Assembly: GCF_004114935.1 (NCBI RefSeq)
Contig: NZ_CP022221.1
Location: forward strand, 7,771,001 to 7,835,000
From: Bradyrhizobium zhanjiangense
Lineage (GTDB): Bacteria; Pseudomonadota; Alphaproteobacteria; Rhizobiales; Xanthobacteraceae
DNA: 64,000 bases
Direction: 5' to 3'
The position numbers and the translations under genes were made by a program. A model generated the notes under the pieces. It was not told where the DNA came from. It was given only the letters and a program-made list of their open reading frames with translations, and did not search any database. Positions 45,595-54,304 of the stretch are shown here, piece after piece (within the stretch, counting starts at the first letter, position 1; each line of letters starts with the position of its first letter).

Positions 45595-45822
45595 GAACAA
45601 CAGATTGGGATGTGGATCGATTCCAGGTGAAGGCGTCCTCGGTCGCCAAGGCTTCTGCGTGAGAGAGTGCTCCACGGCGCCGCGGAAACGAGCTAGTCTA
45701 GACGTTGCGGTAACGCGCAGCCATCCCGCCATCGGCGTACGGACAATGAACAGATTTCTCAAACCGGACGTCAAACCGAATGGTCCGTTCTGACGCGCAC
45801 TGCTGTAAGTGCTTGATTTGCT
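45595..45822. other. spacer between integrase and tRNA-Lys
   Basis: No gene. An attachment site would be expected here or in the tRNA; I could not pair it with a copy elsewhere in the window. Confidence 0.4.
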
Positions 45823-45898
<76 letters not shown>

Positions 45899-45997
45899 GA
45901 AAGGCGGTTAAGGCCTTGCGAGGCCGGTCGTTTAGCAAAGCGATCCGGGTATGGCAAGCGATGGGACGCAAGTTTTCCAAGGCTTCGTCCACACGTC

Positions 45998-46032
45998 CAA
46001 AAAAGCGAAAAGCCGCCGGATTCCAGCGGCTT
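45998..46032 (-). terminator. terminator of the Spy-like gene
   Basis: AGCCGC (46011-46016) with GCGGCT (46026-46031) and, on the minus strand, a TTTTCGCTTTTTT run after the stem. Confidence 0.6.
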
Positions 46033-46066
46033 CGCCAGGGTTAATCCGGGGACAATCCGGCCCCCC

Positions 46067-46663
46067 TTAGAGCCGGCCTTCGCCGTCCCGGTCCGGACCG
46101 CCGTCGCGGTCGAAACGGTCACGGTGGAAGTGCTCCATGCCGCGCTCCATCATGCGGTCCATGCCGCGTTCCATGAAGTGGCGGGGCGGGCTGTCCTCGC
46201 CGCCGCCGAATGGGCCGCGCTGGCGGGTCAGCACCGCGAGGCGCCGCTTCTGGCCCTCGTCCAGCGTCTTGTAGAGCGGATCGGCGGCATCGGCGATCTT
46301 CTTCAGGGCCGCGGAACTGGCGCCCATGTCCTCGGCGCGCTGGCGCAGGCGCGCAATCGGATCCTCCGGCTTGTCGGTATCGCCCGGGCCGGCATTCATC
46401 CGCGCATTGGCGCGGTCGATGCGCAGCTTGGCGAAATCGCGCACGGCGGCCTCGACCGGCGGCCACAGCTTCTCCTGATCGGCATTGAGCTTCAGGCCGG
46501 CATGGACGGCGGCGATCCGCGCGTCGACGAAGGCGGCGCGGTCCTCGGGGTTCATGCGGATGTGATGGAAGCGCTCCATCCACGGGCGATGATATTGAGC
46601 ATAGACCACGCCCGAGCCGGCGATGCTGAGCACGGCGATGGCAGCGATGGTGAACTTCCTCAT
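46067..46663 (-). CDS. Spy/CpxP-like periplasmic protein (LTXXQ motif)
   Basis: 198 residues with a signal peptide (FTIAAIAVLSIAGSGVVYAQ). The LTxxQ-like motif is LKLNADQEKLWPPVEAAVRD, and a second such helix is DEGQKRRLAVLTRQ. The C-terminus is Arg/Asp/Gly-rich (FDRDGGPDRDGEG) and of low complexity, which is unusual for the family. Spy/CpxP proteins are periplasmic chaperones or stress sensors. No CpxR-like gene is nearby. Confidence 0.75.
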   Translation of the reverse strand: MRKFTIAAIAVLSIAGSGVVYAQYHRPWMERFHHIRMNPEDRAAFVDARIAAVHAGLKLNADQEKLWPPVEAAVRDFAKLRIDRANARMNAGPGDTDKPEDPIARLRQRAEDMGASSAALKKIADAADPLYKTLDEGQKRRLAVLTRQRGPFGGGEDSPPRHFMERGMDRMMERGMEHFHRDRFDRDGGPDRDGEGRL

Positions 46664-46802
46664 ACGGACCTCCTCTGGAAGGATGCCCTGAGGATGAGCG
46701 CGGTGCGGCTGACGCGCAACTTACAACTTGGACAGGAAGCGGCGCTCTTACGACGACGTGACGCCTGATTTTACCGCCAGCCACAATTGGAAATCATTCG
46801 CA

Positions 46803-46835
46803 ACAAAAGGCTTCCGTGCAGCTCGCACGGAAGCC
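46803..46835 (-). terminator. terminator of dctP
   Basis: GGCTTCCGTGC (46809-46819) and GCACGGAAGCC (46825-46835) form a perfect 11-base stem; on the minus strand CCTTTTG follows. It lies 20 bases past the dctP stop. Confidence 0.75.
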
Positions 46836-46855
46836 CCCTTCATCGTCTTTCCAGA

Positions 46856-47857
46856 TCAGTTGGTCGTGCTCTTGGCTTCCTTCAGGAATTCGTCGATCAG
46901 CGGCTGGCCGACGCGGCTTGCGGCGTCCTTGTAGACCGGCTCCATCGCCTTGCGCATCGCCTCGTCCTGCTCGCCCGTGAGCTTGATGATCTCGCTCTTG
47001 CCGCTCTTCTTGATCTCGGCGAGCGCGTCGTCGTTCTCCTTCTGCGACTGCGCGTTGCTGAAGGCGGTTGCCTCCTTCATCGCCTTCGAAAGCTGGTCGC
47101 GGATGTCGGCCGGCAAATCGTCCCAGAACTTCTTGTTCACGATCACGACGTAGCCGATGTAACCGTGATTGGTCTCGGTGATGTACTTCTGCACCTCGTG
47201 CATCTTCTGGGTATAGATGTTCGACCAGGTGTTCTCCTGTCCGTCGACGACGCCGGTCTGGAGTGCCTGGTAGACTTCCGAGAACGCCATCACCTGCGGC
47301 AGCGAGCCGAGCGCCTTGAACTGGGCCTGGAGCACGCGCGAGGACTGGATGCGGAATTTCACGCCCTGATAGTCGGCAGGCGCGATCAGCTTCTTGTTGG
47401 CGCTCATCTGCTTGAAGCCGTTGTCCCAATAGGCAAGTCCCGTGATGCCCTTGGCGTCCAGCAGCTTAAGCAGCTTTGCGCCGAGCGGGCCTTCCGTCAC
47501 CTTCCGCAGCGTCTTCAGGTCGGGAAGGATGTAGGGCAGATCGAACACCTCGAACTCGCGGATGCCGAGCGGACCGAATTTCGAGTTGGACGGCGCCAGC
47601 ATCTGCACGCTGCCGAGCTGGAGCGCCTCGAGTTCTTCCTTGTCCTTGTAGAGCGTCGAGTTCGGATAGACTTCGACCTTGACCTTGCCGCCGGTGTACT
47701 TCTCGGCGAGCTCCTTGAATTTCTCCGCCCCCTTGCCCTTCGGCGTGTCGGTGGCGACGACGTGGCTGAATTTGATGATGATCGGGTCAGCGCTGGCGGG
47801 GCCGACAAGGCCCAAGGCCAAAGCCGCGACGGAGGCCGCGATCGCAAAGGTGCGCAT
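46856..47857 (-). CDS. TRAP transporter substrate-binding protein (DctP family)
   Basis: 333 residues with a signal peptide (IAASVAALALGLVGPASA). DctP features: IIIKFSHVVATDTPKGKGAE, PNSTLYKDKEELEALQLGSV, FRIQSSRVLQAQFKALG (the carboxylate-binding Arg is in FRIQ), QALQTGVVDGQENTWSNIY and YVVIVNKKFWDDLP. The usual ligands are C4-dicarboxylates or related acids. No DctQ or DctM gene is in this window, so the membrane part must be elsewhere. Confidence 0.9.
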   Translation of the reverse strand: MRTFAIAASVAALALGLVGPASADPIIIKFSHVVATDTPKGKGAEKFKELAEKYTGGKVKVEVYPNSTLYKDKEELEALQLGSVQMLAPSNSKFGPLGIREFEVFDLPYILPDLKTLRKVTEGPLGAKLLKLLDAKGITGLAYWDNGFKQMSANKKLIAPADYQGVKFRIQSSRVLQAQFKALGSLPQVMAFSEVYQALQTGVVDGQENTWSNIYTQKMHEVQKYITETNHGYIGYVVIVNKKFWDDLPADIRDQLSKAMKEATAFSNAQSQKENDDALAEIKKSGKSEIIKLTGEQDEAMRKAMEPVYKDAASRVGQPLIDEFLKEAKSTTN

Positions 47858-47878
47858 AATCTCTCCCTGGTGTTATTG

Positions 47879-47902
47879 GGCCGCTCGGCATGCCGAGCGG
47901 CC
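47879..47902. repeat. 24-base perfect palindrome
   Basis: GGCCGCTCGGCA followed by its exact complement, just upstream of dctP. It may be a terminator or regulator site. Confidence 0.5.
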
Positions 47903-47999
47903 TATCCTCATGCCGACAGCATCAATACAGGCCGGCAGCCTGCACGGCTATTGGCCGTTAGCAGGGCAGGTATTCATGGTGAATGCCGCGAACATCGCT

Positions 48000-48137
48000 G
48001 CGCCCTCTCCCGCTTGCGGGAGAGGGTTGGGGAGAGCGCGGGGACATTCCCTGTGAGAACGGAGTCTTCACCCGCCGCGCTCCGTCGCGCAAGTGCGCTG
48101 CCGAGCGCGTCGGCCTCTCCCGCAAGCGGGAGAGGCG
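48000..48137. repeat. pair of CTCTCCCGC hairpins
   Basis: CCTCTCCCGCTTGCGGGAGAGG near 48002 and CCTCTCCCGCAAGCGGGAGA near 48115 belong to the dispersed repeat family seen at 22896 and 28390. They lie just after the leuA stop and could form the end of its transcript. Confidence 0.7.
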
Positions 48138-48149
48138 AAGTCAGCTGCG

Positions 48150-49712
48150 TCAGCTCGCCGCTGCCGCCGTCACCGTATCGCGCTGGCGCTTCATGACGAT
48201 CTTGTTGAGCGCGCCGAGATAGGCCTTTGCGGAGGCCACCAGCGTATCCGGGTCCGCCGCACGCGCCGTCATCGAACGGCCGTCCTGCGACAGCCGCACC
48301 GAGACCTCGGCCTGTGCGTCGGTGCCTTCGGTCACCGCGTGAACCTGGTACAGCTCGAGCTTGGCCTCGTGCGGCACCAGGCGCTTGATGCAGTTGAACA
48401 CCGCGTCGACCGGACCGTTGCCCTCGGCCTCCTCGATCTTGATCTGGCCGTCGACGTCGAGCTTCATGGTCGCGCGCTGCGGGCCGTGGGTGCCGGCGAT
48501 CACGGTCAGCGAGGTCAGCTTGATGCGGTCGTGCGAGGCCGCCATCTCCTCGTCGACCAGCGCCTCGATGTCCTCGTCGTAGATGTCCTTCTTGCGGTCG
48601 GCCAGCGCCTTCATCCGCGTGAACGCATCTTCCAGCTGGTTCGGGCCGAGCTTGTAGCCCATTTCCTCCAGCTTGTGCACGAAGGCATGACGGCCGGAAT
48701 GCTTGCCCAGCACCAGCGAGGACTGCTTCAGGCCGACCATCTCGGGGCGCATGATCTCGTAGGTGGAGGCGTCCTTCAGCACGCCGTCCTGGTGGATGCC
48801 GCTCTCATGCGCGAACGCGTTCCGGCCGACGATGGCTTTGTTGTACTGCACCGGGAACGAGGTCGCCGCCGATACCATCTTCGAGGCGCGGGTGAGCTGC
48901 GTGGTGTCGATCTTGTTCCAGTACGGGAATTTGTCGTTGCGCACGTTGATCGCCATCACGATCTCTTCGAGCGCCGCGTTACCGGCGCGCTCGCCGATGC
49001 CGTTGATGGTGCACTCGACCTGGCGCGCGCCGCCGACCACGCCGGCCAGCGAGTTCGCCACCGCCATGCCGAGGTCGTTATGGCAGTGCACGGAGAACAC
49101 CGCCTTGTCCGAGTTCGGCACGCGCTCGATCAGCGTCTTCATGAAGTGGGTGTATTCCTCCGGCACCGTGTAGCCGACGGTGTCGGGGATGTTCACCGTG
49201 GTGGCGCCGGCTTTGATCACGGCCTCTACGATGCGGCACAGAAAGTCCATCTCGCTGCGGGTGCCGTCCTCGGCCGACCATTCGACGTCGTCGATCTGGT
49301 TGCGGGCGCGCGCGACCATGGCGACCGAGGTCTCGATCACCTGCTCCGGGGTCTTGTTCAGCTTCACCCGCATGTGCAGCGGCGAGGTCGCAATCACGGT
49401 GTGGACGCGACCGCGCTTGGCGAACTTCACCGCCTCGGCGCAGCGGTCGATGTCGGCCGGGTGCGCGCGCGACAGGCCGGCGATCACCGAATTCTTGGAG
49501 CGGCGGGCGATCTCGCTGACCGCCTGAAAGTCGCCTTCGGAGGTGATCGGGAAGCCGGCCTCGATGACGTCGACGCCCATGTCGTCCAGGAGCTCGGCGA
49601 CCTCGAGCTTCTCCTCGAAGGTCATGGTAGCGCCGGGGCATTGCTCGCCGTCGCGCAGCGTGGTGTCGAAAATGATGACGCGGTCCTTGTCGGACTTGTT
49701 CACGGTGGCCAT
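48150..49712 (-). CDS. leuA: 2-isopropylmalate synthase LeuA
   Basis: 520 residues, usual for the long LeuA type. The N-terminal TIM barrel has the HMGL-like signature TTLRDGEQCPGATM near 18-30, the metal ligands in VHCHNDLGMAVANSLAGV (near 205) and NGIGERAGNAALEEIV. The C-terminal regulatory domain (about 390-510) binds leucine for feedback inhibition. It makes 2-isopropylmalate from acetyl-CoA and 2-oxoisovalerate, the first step of leucine synthesis. ATG 49712 is the start. A leader peptide and possible attenuator lie upstream. Confidence 0.95.
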   Translation of the reverse strand: MATVNKSDKDRVIIFDTTLRDGEQCPGATMTFEEKLEVAELLDDMGVDVIEAGFPITSEGDFQAVSEIARRSKNSVIAGLSRAHPADIDRCAEAVKFAKRGRVHTVIATSPLHMRVKLNKTPEQVIETSVAMVARARNQIDDVEWSAEDGTRSEMDFLCRIVEAVIKAGATTVNIPDTVGYTVPEEYTHFMKTLIERVPNSDKAVFSVHCHNDLGMAVANSLAGVVGGARQVECTINGIGERAGNAALEEIVMAINVRNDKFPYWNKIDTTQLTRASKMVSAATSFPVQYNKAIVGRNAFAHESGIHQDGVLKDASTYEIMRPEMVGLKQSSLVLGKHSGRHAFVHKLEEMGYKLGPNQLEDAFTRMKALADRKKDIYDEDIEALVDEEMAASHDRIKLTSLTVIAGTHGPQRATMKLDVDGQIKIEEAEGNGPVDAVFNCIKRLVPHEAKLELYQVHAVTEGTDAQAEVSVRLSQDGRSMTARAADPDTLVASAKAYLGALNKIVMKRQRDTVTAAAAS

Positions 49713-49941
49713 TCCAAATTTCCTTTTGAGCTTTTGCGCCGTTCAGTCTGCTGGGCGCTTGAGGTGTCTGGTGATCTCGACCAACCCCTGAGCGCCCAGG
49801 CGCGTGGCGCCCAGCCGGCCCTCAGGGGCAGCTAAGAAGAAGCCCGCCAAGGAGGAGGGTGGGCAGCAGCGCGGCCGGGATCGTGGCGGCGGCCACAGCC
49901 ACCTCCCCCGAAATCCCATCGATTTGGCCGCGAATCAGCAT
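49713..49941 (-). promoter_or_regulatory. leuA leader with attenuator structures
   Basis: After the leader peptide the RNA can form competing hairpins: CCCCTGAG, which contains the leader stop codon, with CTCAGGGG (positions about 49822-49828 and 49786-49793), and CTGGGCGCT with AGCGCCCAG (positions 49791-49799 and 49750-49758). Ribosome position on the leucine codons would choose between them. A clear T-run is missing, so control may act on ribosome access to leuA instead of on transcription termination. Confidence 0.65.
49822..49941 (-). CDS. leucine-rich leader peptide of leuA
   Basis: 39 codons starting at ATG 49941, with AAAGGG 9 bases upstream. Nine of the 39 residues are leucine and eight of them lie in the last 15: ALLPTLLLGGLLLSCP, ending at TGA 49822-49824. 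The leucine run close to the stop and just before a set of alternative hairpins is the classic sign of amino-acid-biosynthesis attenuation. Stalled ribosomes under leucine shortage would favour leuA expression. Confidence 0.8.
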   Translation of the reverse strand: MLIRGQIDGISGEVAVAAATIPAALLPTLLLGGLLLSCP

Positions 49942-50110
49942 TGCCAGACCCTTTTTGAGCCCACAATCCTCGGTCAAAACCGTTGACGGTTGGTTGCCGG
50001 GGGCTCGATGCGCCCGTTTCTAGACGAGAAACGGCCGCAACTGCAACGCCAAAAGATGGTCAGGAGAACTGACCTAGTAGGAGGATTGTCGGCTAGCGCG
50101 CAAACGCCGG

Positions 50111-50374
50111 CTATGCGGATCCGGTGCGACGAGCGCGGGCCCTGCTTTCCCAGCGGTTCAGCATCTGGCCAAGCTCGCCGGTGGTAACCACGGCGGCGCC
50201 GGCGTTCGTGATCTCGTTGGTGTTTGCCGGCGCGTGGGCGGAGAGCCAATCCGGCTCGATGTACTCGCGCCAGCGGCGTGCCTCCGCCCGCCTTTTGCGA
50301 GAGACGTAGTCGCGCGTGAAGTAGCCGGCCGCAAATGCGATCGCGAGCAGAATGACCAGGACGACAATTTGCAC
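50111..50374 (-). CDS. small membrane protein of unknown function
   Basis: 87 residues from GTG 50374, with GGAG spaced 6 bases ahead. One N-terminal membrane helix (IVVLVILLAIAFAAGYF), then a basic stretch (RKRRAEARRW) and a C-terminal segment LGQMLNRWESRARARRTG. No family recognised. It is upstream of the leuA leader on the same strand. Confidence 0.55.
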   Translation of the reverse strand: MQIVVLVILLAIAFAAGYFTRDYVSRKRRAEARRWREYIEPDWLSAHAPANTNEITNAGAAVVTTGELGQMLNRWESRARARRTGSA

Positions 50375-50552
50375 AATGAGCTCCGGCTTTATCCCCGTCA
50401 GCCTGCAATCCAAACGCAGTTGAAGGTGACGAAATTGCGACCCGCCTCGCGCAGCGGTTTCGATTCCACCCCTCGCAACCGGCTGCGGACCGCATTAACC
50501 TCCGCCCGTTCGGCCGGATCAACCGGCCAGCGAACATGATCGGGAGGACGCG

Positions 50553-51803
50553 ATGACACGCCAAGAGGCTCGTGACGGAGAGCAGCGTGACCACGATGGT
50601 GCGCTTTCACGACGAACACTCGTCCAAGGAGTTGTACAAGGACTTGCACTCGGCGCCGCCGCCACAATGGCCGGAGCCGGCTCCGCGCTGGCGCAGACCG
50701 GCCCCGCCGCACCGCCAACGACGATCACCACCCCGCCGCGCGACTTCGGCCCCCGTGGCGCGCCGACCACTTATTTCTGGGACCCCGACATCATCGCCGT
50801 CGATCCGTCCTTCAACGATCTCGCGCAACCCAACACCGCGATCAAGCGGCTCTACACCGGTGTGCTCTGGGCCGAGGGCCCGGCCTGGAGCGCGCAAGGA
50901 CGTTATCTGCTGTGGAGCGACATTCCCAACAACCGTCAGATGCGCTGGAGCGAGGACGACGGTCGCGTCAGCGTGTTTCGTGCGCCGTCCAACAATTCCA
51001 ACGGCAACTCATTCGACTTCCAGGGCCGCCAGCTTTCCTGCGAACACCTGACGCGTCGGGTGACGCGCTATGAGCATGACGGCACCGCCACCGTGCTCGC
51101 GGACTCCTATCAGGGCAAGAAGCTGAACTCGCCGAACGACATCGCCGCGCATCCCGACGGCAGCTACTGGTTCACCGATCCGCCCTATGGCGGCCAGCTC
51201 TACGAAGGCGAGCCCGACGTCGCAGGCGACCCGAGCAATGCAGGCGGCAAGCTCAATCCGCGGATCGGACAACCCGCCGGCTTCGTGGCAGGCAAGCGCG
51301 AGTTGCCGACCAACTGCTATCGCATCGACCCTTCGGGCCGCATCGACCTCGTCGTCACCGAAGACCAGGTGCCAGATCCGAACGGCCTCTGCTTCTCACC
51401 CGATTACAAGAAGCTCTACATCGCCTCGACCGGCAAGGGACCGGGCGACACCGGAGCGGGCGGCAAGGGCGAGATCTTCGTGTTCGACGTCGGCAGCGAC
51501 AACAAGCTCTCTAACCCCAGGAAGTTCAGCGATTGCGTGATCGACGGCGTGAAGTGCGGGCCGGATGGCCTGCGCTGTGACGTCAACGGCAATGTCTGGG
51601 CCTCCAGCAATGCCGGCCGCGCCGTCGGCTACAACGGCGTGACGGTGTGGTCACCGGACGGCAAGCTGCTCGGCCGCATCCGCCTGCCGGAAGTGTGCGG
51701 CAACGTCTGCTTCGGTGGCCCCAAGCGCAACCGCCTGTTCATGGCCGCGAGCCAGTCGCTCTACGCGGTCTACACGGCAACGCAAGGCGCCGGCCCGGGC
51801 TGA
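50553..51803 (+). CDS. Tat-exported SMP-30/gluconolactonase-like protein
   Basis: 416 residues with a twin-arginine signal (SRRTLVQGVVQGLALGA). The SMP-30 beta-propeller has LYTGVLWAEGPAWSAQGRYL, SCEHLTRRVTRYEHDG, LNSPNDIAAHPDGSYWFTDP, PDPNGLCFSPDYKKLYIAST and GPDGLRCDVNGNVWASS, with Glu and Asn/Asp ligands for a divalent metal. It is likely a periplasmic lactonase; the sugar lactone is unknown. A terminator follows. Confidence 0.85.
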   Translation: MTRQEARDGEQRDHDGALSRRTLVQGVVQGLALGAAATMAGAGSALAQTGPAAPPTTITTPPRDFGPRGAPTTYFWDPDIIAVDPSFNDLAQPNTAIKRLYTGVLWAEGPAWSAQGRYLLWSDIPNNRQMRWSEDDGRVSVFRAPSNNSNGNSFDFQGRQLSCEHLTRRVTRYEHDGTATVLADSYQGKKLNSPNDIAAHPDGSYWFTDPPYGGQLYEGEPDVAGDPSNAGGKLNPRIGQPAGFVAGKRELPTNCYRIDPSGRIDLVVTEDQVPDPNGLCFSPDYKKLYIASTGKGPGDTGAGGKGEIFVFDVGSDNKLSNPRKFSDCVIDGVKCGPDGLRCDVNGNVWASSNAGRAVGYNGVTVWSPDGKLLGRIRLPEVCGNVCFGGPKRNRLFMAASQSLYAVYTATQGAGPG

Positions 51804-51826
51804 GCGATGCAAGCTCCATTGCGAAG

Positions 51827-51863
51827 CGGCGCCGGCGCTCCTCGCCGGCGCCGAATTGTTTTT
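51827..51863 (+). terminator. terminator after the SMP-30 gene
   Basis: CGGCGCCGGCG and CGCCGGCGCCG form a perfect 11-base stem with a 5-base loop, followed by AATTGTTTTT. Confidence 0.75.
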
Positions 51864-51904
51864 GATAATCCTTCGGCGCGCGAGTGCACTTCAAGGAGAA
51901 AACC

Positions 51905-53005
51905 ATGCGTGTAGTGATCTGCGGCGGCGGCGTGATCGGCGCATGCACTGCTTGGTTTCTGCGGCGCGGCGGCATCGACGTCATTGTGGTGGAGCGGACA
52001 GAGGTCGCGGCCGCAGCCTCCGGCAAGGCTGGTGGCTTCCTGGCGGGCGACTGGTGCGCCGGCACGCCGCTCGATGCGCTGGCGCGGCGTAGCTTTGCGC
52101 TTCACGGACAACTGCCGGAGCAGATCGCGGGCGATTGGGGCTATCGCGCGATGTCCGCATATAGCGGATTCGTTGCAGCCGATAGTGATCCTCGCCGGGA
52201 CTCACCATCCGCGCTCGGCTGGCTGAGTGACGGCGTCATCATCGCACAGCGCATCGGCACGCCAAAAACCACTGCGATTGTCCATCCCGGAAAATTCACG
52301 TCGGCCACGATGAATGGGGCACTCGCGCTAGGTGCGGAGCTTCGCCTCGGCCGCGTCACCGGCATCGTGCGCGACGCAGATGAAATAGCCGCAAAGGGCG
52401 TCGAGGTCGAGGGCAGCGTGATCGAGGCGGACGCCGTCGTCATCGCCATGGGACCATGGTCGCTGCTGGCCGCACAATGGATGAGCCTGCCTGCGGTCTA
52501 CGGCCAGCGCAGCCCGAGCATCGTGTACGACACCGGCGCGGACGTGCCGGCCGATGCGCTGTTCCTCGAGCATGAGGACGGCGGCAACGCCGTGTCGATC
52601 GAGGTTTTCCCGCGCGCCGATGGTAGCACGCATATCACGGCACTCTCCGACGTCGCGCCGCTGCCGCTCGATCCCGCAGCCGTGACGCCCGACCAGGACG
52701 CGATCGCGCGCCTGCAGGCGATGAGCGAGCGGCTGTCGCCGCTGTTCCGGCCCGAGAAGATCATCGCGCGGCAGGCCTGCTTCCGCCCGGTGACGCAGGA
52801 CGGCTTGCCGTTGATCGGCAAGGTGCCGCAGAGCGAGGGTCTCTACGTTGCGACCGGACACAATGTCTGGGGCATTCTCAACGCACCCGCCACCGGTGAG
52901 GCGTTGGCGCAGCTGATCGCCGAGGGGACAACGCAGATCGACCTCTCACCATTCGATCCCGCTCGCCTCGGCCCGCTCGATCCGTCGCTGCTGCAAACGC
53001 ACTGA
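51905..53005 (+). CDS. FAD-dependent oxidoreductase (DAO/glycine oxidase type)
   Basis: 366 residues. GGGVIGACTAWFLRRGG at the N-terminus binds FAD; further DAO-family marks are AAAASGKAGGFLAG near 38, GRVTGIVRD, AVVIAMGPWSLLA near 180 and near the end RPVTQDGLPLIGKVPQSEGL, TGHNVWGILNAPATGEALAQ. The substrate is an amino acid or amine, not determinable. AAGGAG precedes ATG 51905. Confidence 0.85.
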   Translation: MRVVICGGGVIGACTAWFLRRGGIDVIVVERTEVAAAASGKAGGFLAGDWCAGTPLDALARRSFALHGQLPEQIAGDWGYRAMSAYSGFVAADSDPRRDSPSALGWLSDGVIIAQRIGTPKTTAIVHPGKFTSATMNGALALGAELRLGRVTGIVRDADEIAAKGVEVEGSVIEADAVVIAMGPWSLLAAQWMSLPAVYGQRSPSIVYDTGADVPADALFLEHEDGGNAVSIEVFPRADGSTHITALSDVAPLPLDPAAVTPDQDAIARLQAMSERLSPLFRPEKIIARQACFRPVTQDGLPLIGKVPQSEGLYVATGHNVWGILNAPATGEALAQLIAEGTTQIDLSPFDPARLGPLDPSLLQTH

Positions 53006-53427
53006 ACCGAGCGAAGGCATGCTGGCAGCGTACATGCATAGGCGTCGACGAAATCTGCATGCCTGCGCTGCTCTCTATTTGCGCGACGCTAGACTTTAGT
53101 CCGCCTCTCACAATCCTGAATGCAGTTTCACTTGCCGAGAATGCCCTCGCCGGTATAGTCGCGCCCCAATAGCTCACAAGAGGCTTGCTCAAGGGAGAAA
53201 AACAACATGAAGAAAAGACTCTCTGTTGCGTTGCGAATTCGCTCGACGCCGCCGTGACCGGCGCACCGGAGGACGTCGTCAGGACTGACGTCAGTCTCCA
53301 GAGCTCCATCAAGCCCACCGCAAATTGAACGGAACGGCATCCGGGCCTTGCCCGGAAAGCATTCCGCATGCGGTGCACGCAGCAGCTTTTCCTCCAAGCG
53401 GCAGCCAAGCTGCCCGGCCAATTCTCA
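53006..53427. other. intergenic region with a truncated gene start
   Basis: At 53207 an AAGGGAG-led ATG starts a 16-residue frame KKRLSVALRIRSTPP that stops at 53257; it looks like a clipped signal peptide start of a binding-protein gene. The rest has no gene. Confidence 0.4.
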
Positions 53428-54303
53428 ATGCGAGCATTCCAGATTTTGATCGATGGCTTTGCCATCAGCGCTCTTTACGCTCTCGGTGCAACCGGCTTCA
53501 CGCTGATCTTCGGCGTCTCGGGCGTGCTCAACCTCTCTCACGGTGCCATCATGGTGGCCGCAGCGGTGGCGGCCTGGGCCGCCGCCAGCATCCTCAATGT
53601 CGGCACCTATGCCGGCGCGCTGATCGGCGTCGGCGTCGCGCTTCTCACCGCCTTCACTACCTATTTCGCGGTGGTGAAGCCGATCCAGGATTCGCGGCGC
53701 ATCCCGAACGAGGAAAAGGAGATCTTCGTCCTCACCGGCACCCTGCTGTGGGGCATCATGATCCAGGAGCTGATCGCCTATTTCTTCACCAACAACGCCA
53801 AGACCGTGCTGCCGATCGTCGACGGCGTGGTCGAGATCCTCGGCGTCCGCACGCCGCGCAACGAGATTTTCACGGCGATCGTCTGCTGCCTGGTCATCGC
53901 GCTGCTGTGGCTCCTGGTGAACCGCACCCGCACCGGCAAGGCCGTGCTGGCGGCGTCGATGAACCCGCGCGGTGTCACCCTGCTCGGGCTCGAGCTCACC
54001 AACATCTACATCGTGGTCTGGGCGATCTATGGCATTTTGGCCGGCATTGCCGGTGTGCTGCTCGGCATGTTCCTAGGAGTCAGCTCCTACAGCGTCGGTC
54101 CGCTGACCGCGAGCGCGTTCTCGATCGTCGTGCTCGGCGGGCTCGGCAGCGTCTCCGGCTCGCTGATCGCGGCCTTCGTGGTCGGCTATCTCGAAACCCT
54201 GACGGCTTACCTGCTCTCGCCGGCCTACCGCACCATCCCGGCGCTGCTGCTGCTCGTCTTCGTGATGTACATCCGGCCCCAGGGCCTTCTGGGGAGGCGC
54301 TGA
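53428..54303 (+). CDS. livH: branched-chain amino acid-type ABC permease LivH
   Basis: 291 residues, about eight membrane helices, with the LivH pattern ALGATGFTLIFGVSGVLNLS, GAIMVAA and in the C-terminal half SASAFSIVVLGGLGSVSGSLIAAFVVGYLE and RTIPALLLLVFVMYIRPQGL. It forms the channel with LivM, powered by the fused ATPase. ATG 53428 is chosen, but the ribosome site is weak; ATG 53368 would add 20 residues. livM begins 1 base after its stop. Confidence 0.9.
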   Translation: MRAFQILIDGFAISALYALGATGFTLIFGVSGVLNLSHGAIMVAAAVAAWAAASILNVGTYAGALIGVGVALLTAFTTYFAVVKPIQDSRRIPNEEKEIFVLTGTLLWGIMIQELIAYFFTNNAKTVLPIVDGVVEILGVRTPRNEIFTAIVCCLVIALLWLLVNRTRTGKAVLAASMNPRGVTLLGLELTNIYIVVWAIYGILAGIAGVLLGMFLGVSSYSVGPLTASAFSIVVLGGLGSVSGSLIAAFVVGYLETLTAYLLSPAYRTIPALLLLVFVMYIRPQGLLGRR

Positions 54304-54304
54304 G

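Larger units (their letters stand above)
39440..45822. mobile_element. decayed integrated island between two tRNA genes
   Basis: The interval between tRNA-Val and tRNA-Lys carries a LysR remnant, a pPIWI_RE-like pseudogene, a frameshifted large serine recombinase, an excisionase-like gene and a complete tyrosine integrase, with sparse coding and several broken frames. Integrase and tRNA-Lys 3' end lie next to each other, which is the usual arrangement for tRNA-targeted islands. I could not find a direct repeat of either tRNA 3' end inside the window, so att sites are not defined. Phrases such as TGGGGCACAGCAGGGGCAC just after tRNA-Val also suggest integration debris. Confidence 0.7.

Noticed and set aside
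47879..47902. Insertion-sequence end
   Set aside because: A single perfect palindrome with no transposase or target duplication.
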